Shown: positions 16,505 to 26,179 of the stretch, one piece after another
Position numbering within the stretch: the stretch's first letter is position 1
Layout of the letters: each line of letters starts with the position of its first letter
Made by a program: the position numbers and the translations under genes
The notes under the pieces: model-generated
What the model was told of the DNA's origin: nothing
Databases searched by the model: none
Seen by the model: the letters and a program-made list of their open reading frames with translations, nothing else
NCBI RefSeq assembly: GCF_022662015.1
Contig: NZ_JAKMCM010000001.1
Span: 1,054,001-1,118,000 of the forward strand
Origin: Aestuariivivens sediminicola
Lineage (GTDB): Bacteria > Bacteroidota > Bacteroidia > Flavobacteriales > Flavobacteriaceae
Length of the DNA: 64,000 bases
Direction of reading: 5' to 3'

Positions 16505-17773
16505 CTATTTTGCCAATTGGTTGGCTTCCCATTCCGCTTTGCTAGGCGGTACCTCCACATCTTCCATCAAGTCCTCCAACACGCCGTTATACGTTTTTGA
16601 TATCGGGTTACCGTGTCTGGATAGCCCATTAAAAGTCCCTTTGTCCACTTCACTCCAAAGTGCATATTTTGCTTTACCGTCAACTGTAAAAAGCCCAAAG
16701 TGTTTTTCTGAGTTTCCGGGATCACTACCCCCTTTCCAGGGCTCGTCAAAACCCTCAAAATAAAAACAGGACAATCCGGCTTCATTGGTCCAGTCTCTCA
16801 TGTGTTTATAGTAAAGCGCTTCTTTATATTCATCGCAGGCTTTCGAGCCATTGGGTCCGTAATGATCCGATGAAACACTGGCCCAGCCGGTCTCCCCGAT
16901 ATGTATGGGTTTGTTCACACCAAGACTTTCCATGTAGCGTTTTACATTGTTATACTGATTTATGGCATATTCCTTTGCCCTCAACATGGCTATTTCAATC
17001 TTTTCCAAATCCGTTTTTCCTACCATACCTTCCTGATTCAACCAAAAATCAGGCTGATAGTGGGTGTCATGCATCGGGTAGGTATGCATGGAAATAAAAT
17101 CTACGGCTCTTATCAGGTCATTCAAATCTTCTACATGATATTCTTCACCGCCGCCGCCCCATGAGGCAAAATTATCAGAACTTGTAATCCAAAGGGTTTT
17201 CGGTAGTTTTCCCTGCTGTTTTAAATTCTGCAGATAATTTACCCATTTTAGAATGATCCAGGGTTCAACGTAATAAGTGGCTGCCCATTTTACCATGGCC
17301 TCATTACCCACGGCTATGGCCTTTACGATTTCCGGATACTGATTGGCCAGATAGGTCGCAACAAGAATCTGAGCTGCGTTGGCTTCACTTTCCTCATTGT
17401 GTACCGGGTCCTGATCGGTCCAGGCATTTTTACAGTCGATCCATGCCCCTAACATCACATACATTTCAAAATTCGGATCTTCCTGTTTTAATTCCTCTAT
17501 AGCCTTTAAAAGATTGATCGCCTGTGGTTTGTGTACTTTATAGGTGCGAAGCATTTTAATCCCAATGGCCGACAAGAGTTTCATGTCTTCTTTCAGCTGA
17601 TCTATCGAAGGTTCAACCCCGGGATCAGCATACCTGTATCCCCCATAGGACATGGCTAAATACTCAGGGTTTCCCAAAATATCTTTCGCTGTTAACTGAA
17701 CAGCATCATTTGTTTTCTCGCTGCCGCAGGATGCTAAGATGCTGAATAAAAAAATCAGTAAATACCTTTTCAT
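16505..17773 (-). CDS. GH17 lipoprotein, periplasmic/outer-membrane beta-1,3-glucanase
   Basis: A 422-residue GH17 protein with a lipoprotein signal (ILASC, Cys16). Acid/base Glu158 lies in AVGNEAM and nucleophile Glu294 in IGETGWAS. This longer type has extra loops compared with the 305-residue GH17 copies, such as a glycine stretch in NFASWGGGGEEYH. It should split laminarin fragments after SusC import or at the cell surface. It forms a tandem pair with the neighbour at 17776-18996, only 2 bases apart; the two are clearly paralogous over their whole length except for the N-terminal export signal. Confidence 0.9.
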   Translation of the reverse strand: MKRYLLIFLFSILASCGSEKTNDAVQLTAKDILGNPEYLAMSYGGYRYADPGVEPSIDQLKEDMKLLSAIGIKMLRTYKVHKPQAINLLKAIEELKQEDPNFEMYVMLGAWIDCKNAWTDQDPVHNEESEANAAQILVATYLANQYPEIVKAIAVGNEAMVKWAATYYVEPWIILKWVNYLQNLKQQGKLPKTLWITSSDNFASWGGGGEEYHVEDLNDLIRAVDFISMHTYPMHDTHYQPDFWLNQEGMVGKTDLEKIEIAMLRAKEYAINQYNNVKRYMESLGVNKPIHIGETGWASVSSDHYGPNGSKACDEYKEALYYKHMRDWTNEAGLSCFYFEGFDEPWKGGSDPGNSEKHFGLFTVDGKAKYALWSEVDKGTFNGLSRHGNPISKTYNGVLEDLMEDVEVPPSKAEWEANQLAK

Positions 17774-17775
17774 AA

Positions 17776-18996
17776 TTAATGATTAATAGAAATATCTTCA
17801 ATTCTAGGCGGTACGTGAACGTCGACGAGCAACTCCTCTTCACTGCCATTATACGTTTTCGTTATGGGTCTTCCGTCTCTGGTCAAGCCCTTAAAAATGC
17901 CTTTATCCACAAAATCCCAAATCGCATATTTAGCTTGTCCATCAATATTTATTAATCCGAAATGATTCTCGGATCCTAATGGATTATTGGCGTCTTTCCA
18001 TGGTTCGTCAAAAGCTTCAAAATAAAAACAGGACACTTTTTCTTTATTGCTCCAATCTCTGATCAGTTGAAAATATCTTCCAGATTTATATTCATCTGCA
18101 GCTTTGGAACCATCGGCACCATAATGCTCATTCGAAATTGTGGCCCAGCCCGTCTCACCAATATGTACCGGTTTATTTACGCCAAGACTTTTCATGTAAT
18201 TCTTTACGTTTCGATACTGATATATCGCAAAATTTAAAGCCCTCTGCATACCAGACTCTATTTTATCTCTATCTGACCAATCGTACTCGTTTTCGGGTAC
18301 CAGCCAAAAGGCCGGATTATAGTGCGAGTTATGCATGGGATAAGTATGCATGGAAATATAGTCTACAGCTCTGATTAGCTTGTTTAAATCTTCGGTGTGG
18401 TATGCAGGGTCGCCACCACCCCACGAAGAAAAATCGTCTGAACTCGTTATCCACAGCGATTTTGGTAACAGGCCTTTTTTCTTCAGGTCTTGTAAGTGGT
18501 TGACCCATTTCAAAATAACACCTGGCCGTACAAAATAACTGGTCGCCCAATGCACCATGGCTTCATTGCCCACGGCTATTATTTTAACAATATCAGGGTA
18601 TTGATTGGCAAGTGCAACAGCACGCTCAATTTCCCCGGAATTATGCTCACTTTCCACCTCATGATTCGGTACTTTGTCCGTCCATGCGTTCTTACAATCG
18701 ATCCAAGCGCCTAACATGACATACATTTCGAAGGCAGGATCTTCAGTCTTTAACTCGCTTATCGCCTTTAATAGGTTTGGAGCCTGCTGTAATTGTACAT
18801 TGTAGGTTCTTAATATTCTAACCCCCATGGCCGACATTATTTTCATGTCCTCCTTGAGCTGTGGAATAGTCGGTTGAATATCACGTGTTTTTTTGCGATA
18901 GCCCCCATAGGACATCGCGAGGTAGTCCGGGTTTCCTAATATATCGGCAGCAGTTAATTGCTTTTCCGTTCGCTTCCTTGTTTTACCGTTCAGCAT
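17776..18996 (-). CDS. GH17 enzyme without signal peptide, paralog of the lipoprotein
   Basis: A 406-residue GH17 protein with acid/base Glu145 (AVGNEAM) and nucleophile Glu281 (IGETGWAT). From LTAADILGNPDYLAMSYGG onward it follows its neighbour closely, but its N-terminus (MLNGKTRKRTEKQ) is short, basic and not hydrophobic. Reading upstream in frame gives no hydrophobic segment or earlier ATG, so a missed start does not explain this. It is therefore predicted to be cytoplasmic, where it would work next to GH149, whose gene is 52 bases upstream. A tandem duplication followed by loss of the export signal is the likely origin. Confidence 0.87.
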   Translation of the reverse strand: MLNGKTRKRTEKQLTAADILGNPDYLAMSYGGYRKKTRDIQPTIPQLKEDMKIMSAMGVRILRTYNVQLQQAPNLLKAISELKTEDPAFEMYVMLGAWIDCKNAWTDKVPNHEVESEHNSGEIERAVALANQYPDIVKIIAVGNEAMVHWATSYFVRPGVILKWVNHLQDLKKKGLLPKSLWITSSDDFSSWGGGDPAYHTEDLNKLIRAVDYISMHTYPMHNSHYNPAFWLVPENEYDWSDRDKIESGMQRALNFAIYQYRNVKNYMKSLGVNKPVHIGETGWATISNEHYGADGSKAADEYKSGRYFQLIRDWSNKEKVSCFYFEAFDEPWKDANNPLGSENHFGLINIDGQAKYAIWDFVDKGIFKGLTRDGRPITKTYNGSEEELLVDVHVPPRIEDISINH

Positions 18997-19048
18997 TTCT
19001 TTTATGTTGTTATAAAATATCTTATTATTATTTATTTGATTTTCTTCT

Positions 19049-22000
19049 TTACTTCTTTATGTAAACCGTGATTTGTTTTACTTCACCCTTTCTTTCAAAA
19101 ACCGACCTGGAAATCGCATTATCAATAGATGCATTATCCGATTTTTCTTTTTTACCACTAGAAAGGACAATTTCTATACCTGAAGATGTCGATTTTTTAA
19201 AAATAACCGGAACCTGACAATAGGTAAAGGCCAAACTATCTACTCCTAGATCAATGCTTTTCTGCTTCCCCTTGGTATTCAAAAAGCTATAGGTGACTTC
19301 TTCGTCTAAAAACTCCTTTTCCTGTAACAATTTTGGGTTGAATTTGATTTTACCCTCATGCACGGCAACACCCAGTTCGCCAAATCGGCTTAAAATATCT
19401 TCTTTTACCTGACCTGTCATCCCCGGTTGCTGCGCACCTTTTGTCGCTGGCGTATGCGAATAGGGGTCGGTAGGGAAAGCACCATAAAGTTCAGGAGATT
19501 TATGCACGCCTATCCCGGCATTTATCTCATAATAATGGTCCAGAAGTTTCCCAATAGTGACTTCGCTTTCGCCATTGTCGACGGCCATTAAACAGTTTTC
19601 CTGAACCGCTAACAACAGTTTAGAAACCATATGCCAGTAAATAGAACCCAACCCTTCATAACCAAAAAATGTTCCTGACCGACCGGTAAATGATTTGTGA
19701 TCGAATATGTCCTCAAAAATCTGAAGCAAAACAGCTGTCTCTTCCTCGACAAGGGCCTTATATTTACTTTCCAGATTTTTAAGTGCATGTTTTAAACTAT
19801 TGGCATTATTAAAATTACTGTTGAAATGATAATCGCCCTTAAGGTCTTGTTCGATAACTGATTTTTCATTATCCGCAACAAGCTTTTTTAATAGCTTGGA
19901 TGTATTCACCTTTTCACGAGGGATGTTATTCCTTTTGTTAAATCCGGGTAAATCCTTATCCGGATATAATATGTAACTATATTGGTCCTCCCTGAAAAGC
20001 GCGCTACTCTTAAGTCCATCCAGAAGGCTCAGGGCCTGTACCGGGCTTAAATATCCAGCACTTAAAGCAGCCACCTGACCCTCGAGCATCTCCGGTAAGT
20101 AAGAAATTGATATTTCATGGTCATTCTCAACGGTCATTAAGTTATAAGCATGGTACATGTTATCATGCCTTTTGTTGGCCTTGATACTTTGCTCCAGGTA
20201 TAATTTTGTGATTTTTATGAATTTGGAAACATCCGATAAAACTATGCTGGTCTTCTTGTTGGTAAACGCTTTTTCGTAAATCGTCGCCCTGTAATGACTT
20301 CCGGCATTCCCTAAGCCATCAAGAATGGTTTTTCTGTCCTTGTCTGAAATTTTACCTCCTAAAATATGTGCGTTACTGCTTAATGTCTCAGTAATCTCAT
20401 TGAAGAAAACGCTTAATTCCTCAGAAATCTCAACACTTTCCGTGTCCGCTTTATCAATTACCCCTTCCAGGAAGTTGAAAAACCGATACAGATAGTATAA
20501 AGTTACCATGGAAACCCCGTTTCCTACCAGGGCATTATTGGCATCATTCCATTCCGGCCTTTGGGTATTCAACCAAATACCGCCTTCCGGAATAAAATTT
20601 GAAATCTTTGACAATACGGTTGCGAGAAGTTTTTCAATTAAATTAACCTGGTATATGTTCCCTCCTCGATCTAATAATAAGGCGCCATCAACTCCAATGT
20701 TTTCTCTTCTTTTTTCTATGGTTCTGTTTAACTCATAATCAAAATCAATCGTGTCCTTTGGATTCTTTAAAGTATCCTGATAGCTTTTAATAATATAGGG
20801 GACATTGGCATATACAAAGATATTCTCATTAAAGCGCTTTTCTAAAGTACCCGGATAATAATCTTCTATAAATTCGAGGAATTTTAACAAATAAATGATT
20901 TGATGATCGCCCCAATAGCCAATGTAAGACCAGGGATCGTGTTCCTCGATAATTTCCCAATCAAAGCCATCTTTGGTCACGCGATATGGGTTATACCCTT
21001 CAAAGGTTGTCGCGTTTAAAAACTTAAAGATCATACCCTCGATATATTCGGGGTAGGAGAGTGCCAATGCTTCCCAGTTCTGAAAAATATCACGCCAGTT
21101 GCCTTCATAGTCCAATATCTTAGACCCATCTATTTCACTTCTTGTGTTAATGGAAAATCTATTCCAGGGCCTGCTCGGGTCACCGTGCCTTCGGCTAAAT
21201 TTAAGCGGAAGGTACTCTAAACACAATCTTTTAAAACTAGGGTTGTCATCCTTCTCAGCTATATTTCGAATATGCTCCAGGCTGAATGCTGCGGGAAGTT
21301 GATCAAGTATCCTTTTCTTAGCGTCATAAACCTTTTTATTCGCCTTTCTCATATAGGGAATAAAGTCGCTTTTTTCAATAGTATAACCGTCATCAAAAAT
21401 ACCTCCACGCATGATGTTAAACAAGGTATTTGAGAAGTGACGCATATTGATTAATGGGTCCTGGGTTAATTGAATCCCATCTGAAGACGAAACCAAATGA
21501 ACCAATCTTTGGGTCCCCAAATCAATATCATTCTGGACCACTTCATCCAAATTGTCTTTGGTTTTAATACCTTCGGATATCTCAACCACATCTGAAATCG
21601 ATTGATTGACGTTGGCAACAAACATCCAGTTTTTAGTCTCCTGAGTTTCTAAAATAAAATTTGAAGAAACAAAATAAGCGCCTTTCTCTGCCTTAATATC
21701 AACCTCCTGAGTGACTGGTTTTCCTTTTCTAAATGTATCCAACTGAAGCGATGATAAAAGATAGGTCGGGTTCTCCAGACCGCTTGACCAAACGGTGTTC
21801 GATTTAAGTGACTCGCTGGGTTCTGCTTTATCCACAATAACAGCACTTAAGGCATAAATACCCAATCCTACATCTTCCTGAAGTTCACTTCTTTTGTAGG
21901 CGTCAACTAAGTTGCTTCTGGTATTTTGCATTTCTGAAGTGACACTTGCCGGCAAAATATTTTGTAACCCGTCGAGTACAGTAACCTCAATAGGCTCGTA

Positions 22001-22459
22001 CCCATTATTTCTTAGAGACGATTTCTTTATAAAGCCATAGGCGTTACTCGAATTCCACTCGTATCTGAAAATAACATCCAGGTCCAAATTCCGCTCTTCA
22101 AATATGATCTTATTCCCATAACTATTCTTATAGAGATTGGTTTTGGTCTTGTAAATACCCGTTTGACGAATTGAAAATGGTTCCCAGATCTTGGTTTTGC
22201 CGTCCTTTACAATGCGGAATATGGATTTACTTCCGGTAAATTCGGCCATTTCCGTAATCTTGTCGTCGGTATAGTATGGAAACAGGGAATAATCCGCGTT
22301 TCTTCTTCCGGCTGTCAGACCCCCATTACTGGAAATAAACATCCAGTGGTTGGAATCACTTACGATGCTCATAAAAAATGGGCGCATCTGATCGACGTTA
22401 GAGATCTTATAGAATTGCTCGTTATCAATACTTACTAATTCTCCTTTAATATTATTCAT
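19049..22459 (-). CDS. GH149 beta-1,3-glucan phosphorylase
   Basis: The 1136-residue protein has no signal peptide and matches the size and architecture of family GH149: N-terminal beta-sandwich, helical linker, long (alpha/alpha)6 barrel and C-terminal beta-domain. Glycine- and aromatic-rich stretches such as SSNGGLTAGRRNADYSLFPY (near 45-64) and WSYIGYWGDHQ are of the phosphorylase type. Asp639 in RPEWNDANNALVGNG is the best candidate for the general acid, by analogy with GH94. Such enzymes cleave beta-1,3-gluco-oligosaccharides with phosphate to give glucose 1-phosphate, saving ATP. The gene follows a 116-base gap containing a terminator-like hairpin. GH161, also a beta-1,3-glucan phosphorylase family, is the main alternative. 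Confidence 0.85.
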   Translation of the reverse strand: MNNIKGELVSIDNEQFYKISNVDQMRPFFMSIVSDSNHWMFISSNGGLTAGRRNADYSLFPYYTDDKITEMAEFTGSKSIFRIVKDGKTKIWEPFSIRQTGIYKTKTNLYKNSYGNKIIFEERNLDLDVIFRYEWNSSNAYGFIKKSSLRNNGYEPIEVTVLDGLQNILPASVTSEMQNTRSNLVDAYKRSELQEDVGLGIYALSAVIVDKAEPSESLKSNTVWSSGLENPTYLLSSLQLDTFRKGKPVTQEVDIKAEKGAYFVSSNFILETQETKNWMFVANVNQSISDVVEISEGIKTKDNLDEVVQNDIDLGTQRLVHLVSSSDGIQLTQDPLINMRHFSNTLFNIMRGGIFDDGYTIEKSDFIPYMRKANKKVYDAKKRILDQLPAAFSLEHIRNIAEKDDNPSFKRLCLEYLPLKFSRRHGDPSRPWNRFSINTRSEIDGSKILDYEGNWRDIFQNWEALALSYPEYIEGMIFKFLNATTFEGYNPYRVTKDGFDWEIIEEHDPWSYIGYWGDHQIIYLLKFLEFIEDYYPGTLEKRFNENIFVYANVPYIIKSYQDTLKNPKDTIDFDYELNRTIEKRRENIGVDGALLLDRGGNIYQVNLIEKLLATVLSKISNFIPEGGIWLNTQRPEWNDANNALVGNGVSMVTLYYLYRFFNFLEGVIDKADTESVEISEELSVFFNEITETLSSNAHILGGKISDKDRKTILDGLGNAGSHYRATIYEKAFTNKKTSIVLSDVSKFIKITKLYLEQSIKANKRHDNMYHAYNLMTVENDHEISISYLPEMLEGQVAALSAGYLSPVQALSLLDGLKSSALFREDQYSYILYPDKDLPGFNKRNNIPREKVNTSKLLKKLVADNEKSVIEQDLKGDYHFNSNFNNANSLKHALKNLESKYKALVEEETAVLLQIFEDIFDHKSFTGRSGTFFGYEGLGSIYWHMVSKLLLAVQENCLMAVDNGESEVTIGKLLDHYYEINAGIGVHKSPELYGAFPTDPYSHTPATKGAQQPGMTGQVKEDILSRFGELGVAVHEGKIKFNPKLLQEKEFLDEEVTYSFLNTKGKQKSIDLGVDSLAFTYCQVPVIFKKSTSSGIEIVLSSGKKEKSDNASIDNAISRSVFERKGEVKQITVYIKK

Positions 22460-22522
22460 ATGGTTGAAAATTTTGTACCCCTATTTAAAACTGCTTTATG
22501 CATTCCAATAGCGCTGTTTGGT

Positions 22523-22552
22523 AAAAAAAAGCCAGTGTTTCCAGGCACCAGC
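22523..22552 (-). terminator. Terminator-like hairpin inside the operon, before GH149
   Basis: On the minus strand GCTGGTG (22552-22546) pairs with CACTGGC (22537-22531), with two G-U pairs and an eight-base loop, and is followed at once by eight T. It lies between the SGBP and GH149 genes and could reduce transcription of the ten downstream genes. Confidence 0.6.
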
Positions 22553-22575
22553 CTTTTGTTTATATCATCAATATG

Positions 22576-25284
22576 TTAATTTAAGGTTACAGACACGTTA
22601 TCGATATTAGCCGAAACGCTACATCCCGTAGCTCCACCACAAACGGTTTCAATTAAAAATGAAATACCTCCAGAAACGTCTGTTCCTCCAGGAATGGTAA
22701 AAGATCCAGAGAAGGTAGTCCAAGCTCCAGAAAGTATTGGTGCCGGATTAAAGACATGCGTAAATGATGCTCCACCGGCTCCTTCTCCGAAAAGCAACAC
22801 ATTAAATACACCGCCCTCTCCTGCAGTAGACCCAATATGATCGAATGTAACCGTTACCGTATTGCCAGCCGCTACAGTACCGGCTCCTATGGCTTCCTGT
22901 TTAAATGCAGGGTTACTTGGGCCTCCTGTTTCTAATTTTCCAGACCAATTTCCGCCATTTGATAAGCTGTTGTCTAATACGGCCGTTCCACCATTTTGGA
23001 ATCTAATCCATCCTGAGTCCGTGCCTGTTTCAAAATCACCATTAGATGCGAGGTTGTCACCGGTTCCACCGCCACCACCGCCGCCTCCGCCTCCGGAGCC
23101 GCCGTCGCAATCATTACATACAAGCACCACATTATCCAATACGACTACACCTGTTTCGGCTCCCATGTCAAACAGGACACGGCTGTTGACGCCGCCAAAA
23201 GAGGCCGTAAAATTGTAAGAGAACATCTGAGTGGCCGTCGTCAGATTAGCAGTTTCAGTATCTGCAGTCCATGGTGCCTCATTTAATCCTATCCCCGCAA
23301 CAATACTTCTGTTACCATCGGAGGAGGCGTCGAAACTCAAGGTATAGCTTTTGCCCTGGATGATTTCTACAACCTGGCTCAGGTTCACATCGTAAGGATT
23401 TCCAGCAGTCATGACATTGGCAAAATTATAGGAGTTGTCGCCCTCAGTTACCACATTTGCGGCATTGCCAATCCATCCTGTGGTGGTTCCTGTTTCAAAA
23501 TCACCGTTAGTGAGCAAATTGGAACCACCTGTGCCGCCACCACCGCCTCCGGTACCAGTTCCGTAAAGCATAAGGTCGTCAATATAATAAACGTCCGTGT
23601 TATTTGCATTTAAGTCAAAAAAGAGGACGATCTTGTCGAACTTACCACTATCTGTACTTTCAAAAGGGAATGTCAATTCTTCCCATGCACTCGTAACAGA
23701 TGTTGTCAAGAATTTTTCCACATTATTACTGGGATTTCCAATTTCTTCCAATTTTATGCGTACTTCAGTATTTGGCCTGCCTGACCAAACTTTTATTTTT
23801 AGGCCTTCATTTGCATTAAAGTCTAACTTGGCATCTAAATCCATTTGATTATTATCCCATGGATTGTTACCAAGTTTTGTGATTTGTCCAACTTTGCAAG
23901 ATGTATTAAGGTCATTACTAAAATCAGGGTTATCTATCCATTCAAAAGTAGCGCCATCCTGAATGATGCTCGCTGTAGGATCTGCCATAAAGGTGAGGTT
24001 GAAGTCAGCTCCAGCAAGGGATTGCATAGTTTCCGCTTCACAAGATTCGCCAGCAACTTGCTCAATATCATCAATAAAAAAGGTTCCCGCTGCCGTTCCC
24101 GGACCATCAACAAATAGGATCATATCATTATATGATGCGGTTGAGGTGAAATTGAACGTTAGTTCTTCCCAGCCCGAACCCGTGTGGTTAACATCTGATT
24201 CGACAGGGTCTTCAGTACCGTCTTCAAACTTCAGTTTAATCGGTAATGCTTGATTGGAAAACAGTTTAAAACGGACAGCGTTATTCACTGAAAAATCAAT
24301 AGCCGTATCTAAATTAAAGAAGGCGTTTTCCCAATTTTCACCAACATTGACTATTTTACCCACTTTACTCTCCGCTGAGTTAATTCCCGATAATTCCGGA
24401 TTGTCCACAACCTCAAAAGACACATTGCCAACTATCTTTGTCGCATAGTCAATACTATTGCAATCGAAATCTATAGGCAGTTCCAATAGGGTTTGAGGAC
24501 AAGGAATGTCTGAAGTTGCTATTTGCGAAATATCATCAATGTAGAACTTACCAGAAGTTGTGCCAGGACCATCAACAAACATTGTGAATCTAGAATAGCT
24601 GGAAGATGAATCGAAAGTGAAATAAATTTCTTCCCATCCTGTTCCGCCATGATTGGCAGTGGTTTCAATGTCTGCTCCGGTACCATTCTCCAATTTCAGT
24701 AAGACACTTATAGGTGCATTAGACCAAAAAAGTGCTTTGACTGTTTTTAGGGTAGACAGGTCTAATGGCATGCCTAAATCGAAATAAAAGCCCTCGAAAG
24801 CAGCTCCGGAATTAGTTATTTCACCAACCTTAGAAACGCTTGCGTTGGCTCCAGATGGATCTGGATTATCAACCACCGCAAATGATGCACCACCAAAAAC
24901 CTCAGGATCATATTTTGTATTCTCCCCGTCAAAAGAAATTGGAACAGTCGCTATTTCCGGTATTAAAATCGTTATCTCATCCTGAAAAGTGTCTTTGGCA
25001 CCCGAAACATTTATAGCTTCTAGTACAATGGTATAAGTGCCGTTTTCATATGTTTTTGATGGATTAATAAATGTTGATGACGTTCCATCGCCAAAGTCCC
25101 ACTTATAAGTATTTGCATTATCTGAGATATTGATGAAAGTAACCGTTCCCGTGTCAATATTCACGGTGTATGTGAATCCAGCGGTAACCTTTGGTAGTAC
25201 AACATCGTCATCTTCACAACCCAGAAAGGATAGTGCCAATATAAAGACTGAAATTTTTCTGAATACTTTAAATATATTTTTCAT
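22576..25284 (-). CDS. Large surface glycan-binding lipoprotein with PKD and CBM-like domains
   Basis: A 902-residue lipoprotein (Cys about 23 in LSFLGCEDDD). After a PKD domain (about 30-108, with WDFGDGTSS) come three similar jelly-roll domains (about 112-265, 268-420, 425-573), each ending in a FYIDDI-type strand. Two CBM4-like domains follow (about 587-722 and 742-902), beginning NGDFETG and separated by glycine-rich linkers (about 574-585 and 727-741). No catalytic residues are seen. It should hold glucan at the cell surface through several binding sites and act as an SGBP. Homologous domains occur in 32232-34199, GH81 and the DUF4397 protein. It is 13 bases after the GH16 gene. Confidence 0.85.
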   Translation of the reverse strand: MKNIFKVFRKISVFILALSFLGCEDDDVVLPKVTAGFTYTVNIDTGTVTFINISDNANTYKWDFGDGTSSTFINPSKTYENGTYTIVLEAINVSGAKDTFQDEITILIPEIATVPISFDGENTKYDPEVFGGASFAVVDNPDPSGANASVSKVGEITNSGAAFEGFYFDLGMPLDLSTLKTVKALFWSNAPISVLLKLENGTGADIETTANHGGTGWEEIYFTFDSSSSYSRFTMFVDGPGTTSGKFYIDDISQIATSDIPCPQTLLELPIDFDCNSIDYATKIVGNVSFEVVDNPELSGINSAESKVGKIVNVGENWENAFFNLDTAIDFSVNNAVRFKLFSNQALPIKLKFEDGTEDPVESDVNHTGSGWEELTFNFTSTASYNDMILFVDGPGTAAGTFFIDDIEQVAGESCEAETMQSLAGADFNLTFMADPTASIIQDGATFEWIDNPDFSNDLNTSCKVGQITKLGNNPWDNNQMDLDAKLDFNANEGLKIKVWSGRPNTEVRIKLEEIGNPSNNVEKFLTTSVTSAWEELTFPFESTDSGKFDKIVLFFDLNANNTDVYYIDDLMLYGTGTGGGGGGTGGSNLLTNGDFETGTTTGWIGNAANVVTEGDNSYNFANVMTAGNPYDVNLSQVVEIIQGKSYTLSFDASSDGNRSIVAGIGLNEAPWTADTETANLTTATQMFSYNFTASFGGVNSRVLFDMGAETGVVVLDNVVLVCNDCDGGSGGGGGGGGGGTGDNLASNGDFETGTDSGWIRFQNGGTAVLDNSLSNGGNWSGKLETGGPSNPAFKQEAIGAGTVAAGNTVTVTFDHIGSTAGEGGVFNVLLFGEGAGGASFTHVFNPAPILSGAWTTFSGSFTIPGGTDVSGGISFLIETVCGGATGCSVSANIDNVSVTLN

Positions 25285-25297
25285 TGTTAATTGTTTT

Positions 25298-26149
25298 TTA
25301 GTTGTTAGCGTTATTGTATACCCTTATGTAATCTACCAATAGCCTTTGTGGAAATTGTGTTTCGGTATTTGGCGGGCCAGGTAGAGCGCCTCCAACTGCA
25401 AGATTTATGATGATATAAAAAGGGCCATCATTAAACACCCATTCGCCAGGAACATCTTCTGGTGTAATTTGGTTATAAAGCACGTCATCTACATAATAAT
25501 TTATGTAGTTTGGACCCCATTCTATTCCGAAAACATGAAAATTCGTATCAAATCTGTCATTATCCAAAACATAGGACTTGCTTACAGACTCACCTCCTGA
25601 ATACCCGGGACCATGCACTGTACCAAACACTCGAGTGGGTTCATCTCCAACATACTCCATGATATCGATTTCCCCAATTTGTGGCCATATTTCTGTTCCA
25701 TTATTATCATCTCCCAACAACCAAAATGCTGGCCAGATTCCCTGGCCATAAGGTAGTCTCATTCGTGCCTCAAAACGGCCGAAGGTTTGTTGGAACTTTC
25801 CTTTTGTTAACAGCCTTGCGGATGTATATGAAGACCCCTCGAAGGACTCCTGTTTGGCGGTAATAATTAAAACACCATTTTGAACAGTCACATTTTCAGG
25901 TCGATCTGTATAATATTGCAACTCATTATTGCCCCATCCGTTTTGTCCAGTGCCAATATCGTAATTCCATATTGCTGAATTTGGTGCTCCATCGGTATCA
26001 AACTCATCTGACATAATGAGGTTGTTAAATGTTGCAACGGTTTGTGTTTCATCAGTATCACAGCCAGAAATTATTAGAACAAGTGCCATCCAAATGCCTG
26101 TTGTAAATATCGGCTTGACTGATTTAGTATATTTATTTCTTCTTATCAT
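25298..26149 (-). CDS. GH16 laminarinase lipoprotein (endo-beta-1,3-glucanase)
   Basis: A 283-residue lipoprotein (IISGC, Cys about 30) with one GH16 beta-jelly-roll. The catalytic signature GEIDIMEYVG contains nucleophile Glu160, Asp162 and acid/base Glu165, with the beta-bulge methionine typical of laminarinases (GH16_3 type). Aromatic residues around FWLLGDDNNGTEIWPQIG form the usual binding cleft. It cuts internal beta-1,3 bonds, most likely on the cell surface together with the SGBPs encoded on both sides. Single-domain and complete. Confidence 0.94.
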   Translation of the reverse strand: MIRRNKYTKSVKPIFTTGIWMALVLIISGCDTDETQTVATFNNLIMSDEFDTDGAPNSAIWNYDIGTGQNGWGNNELQYYTDRPENVTVQNGVLIITAKQESFEGSSYTSARLLTKGKFQQTFGRFEARMRLPYGQGIWPAFWLLGDDNNGTEIWPQIGEIDIMEYVGDEPTRVFGTVHGPGYSGGESVSKSYVLDNDRFDTNFHVFGIEWGPNYINYYVDDVLYNQITPEDVPGEWVFNDGPFYIIINLAVGGALPGPPNTETQFPQRLLVDYIRVYNNANN

Positions 26150-26179
26150 TATTTAATGCTTTAAATTTAGAAATGCCTC

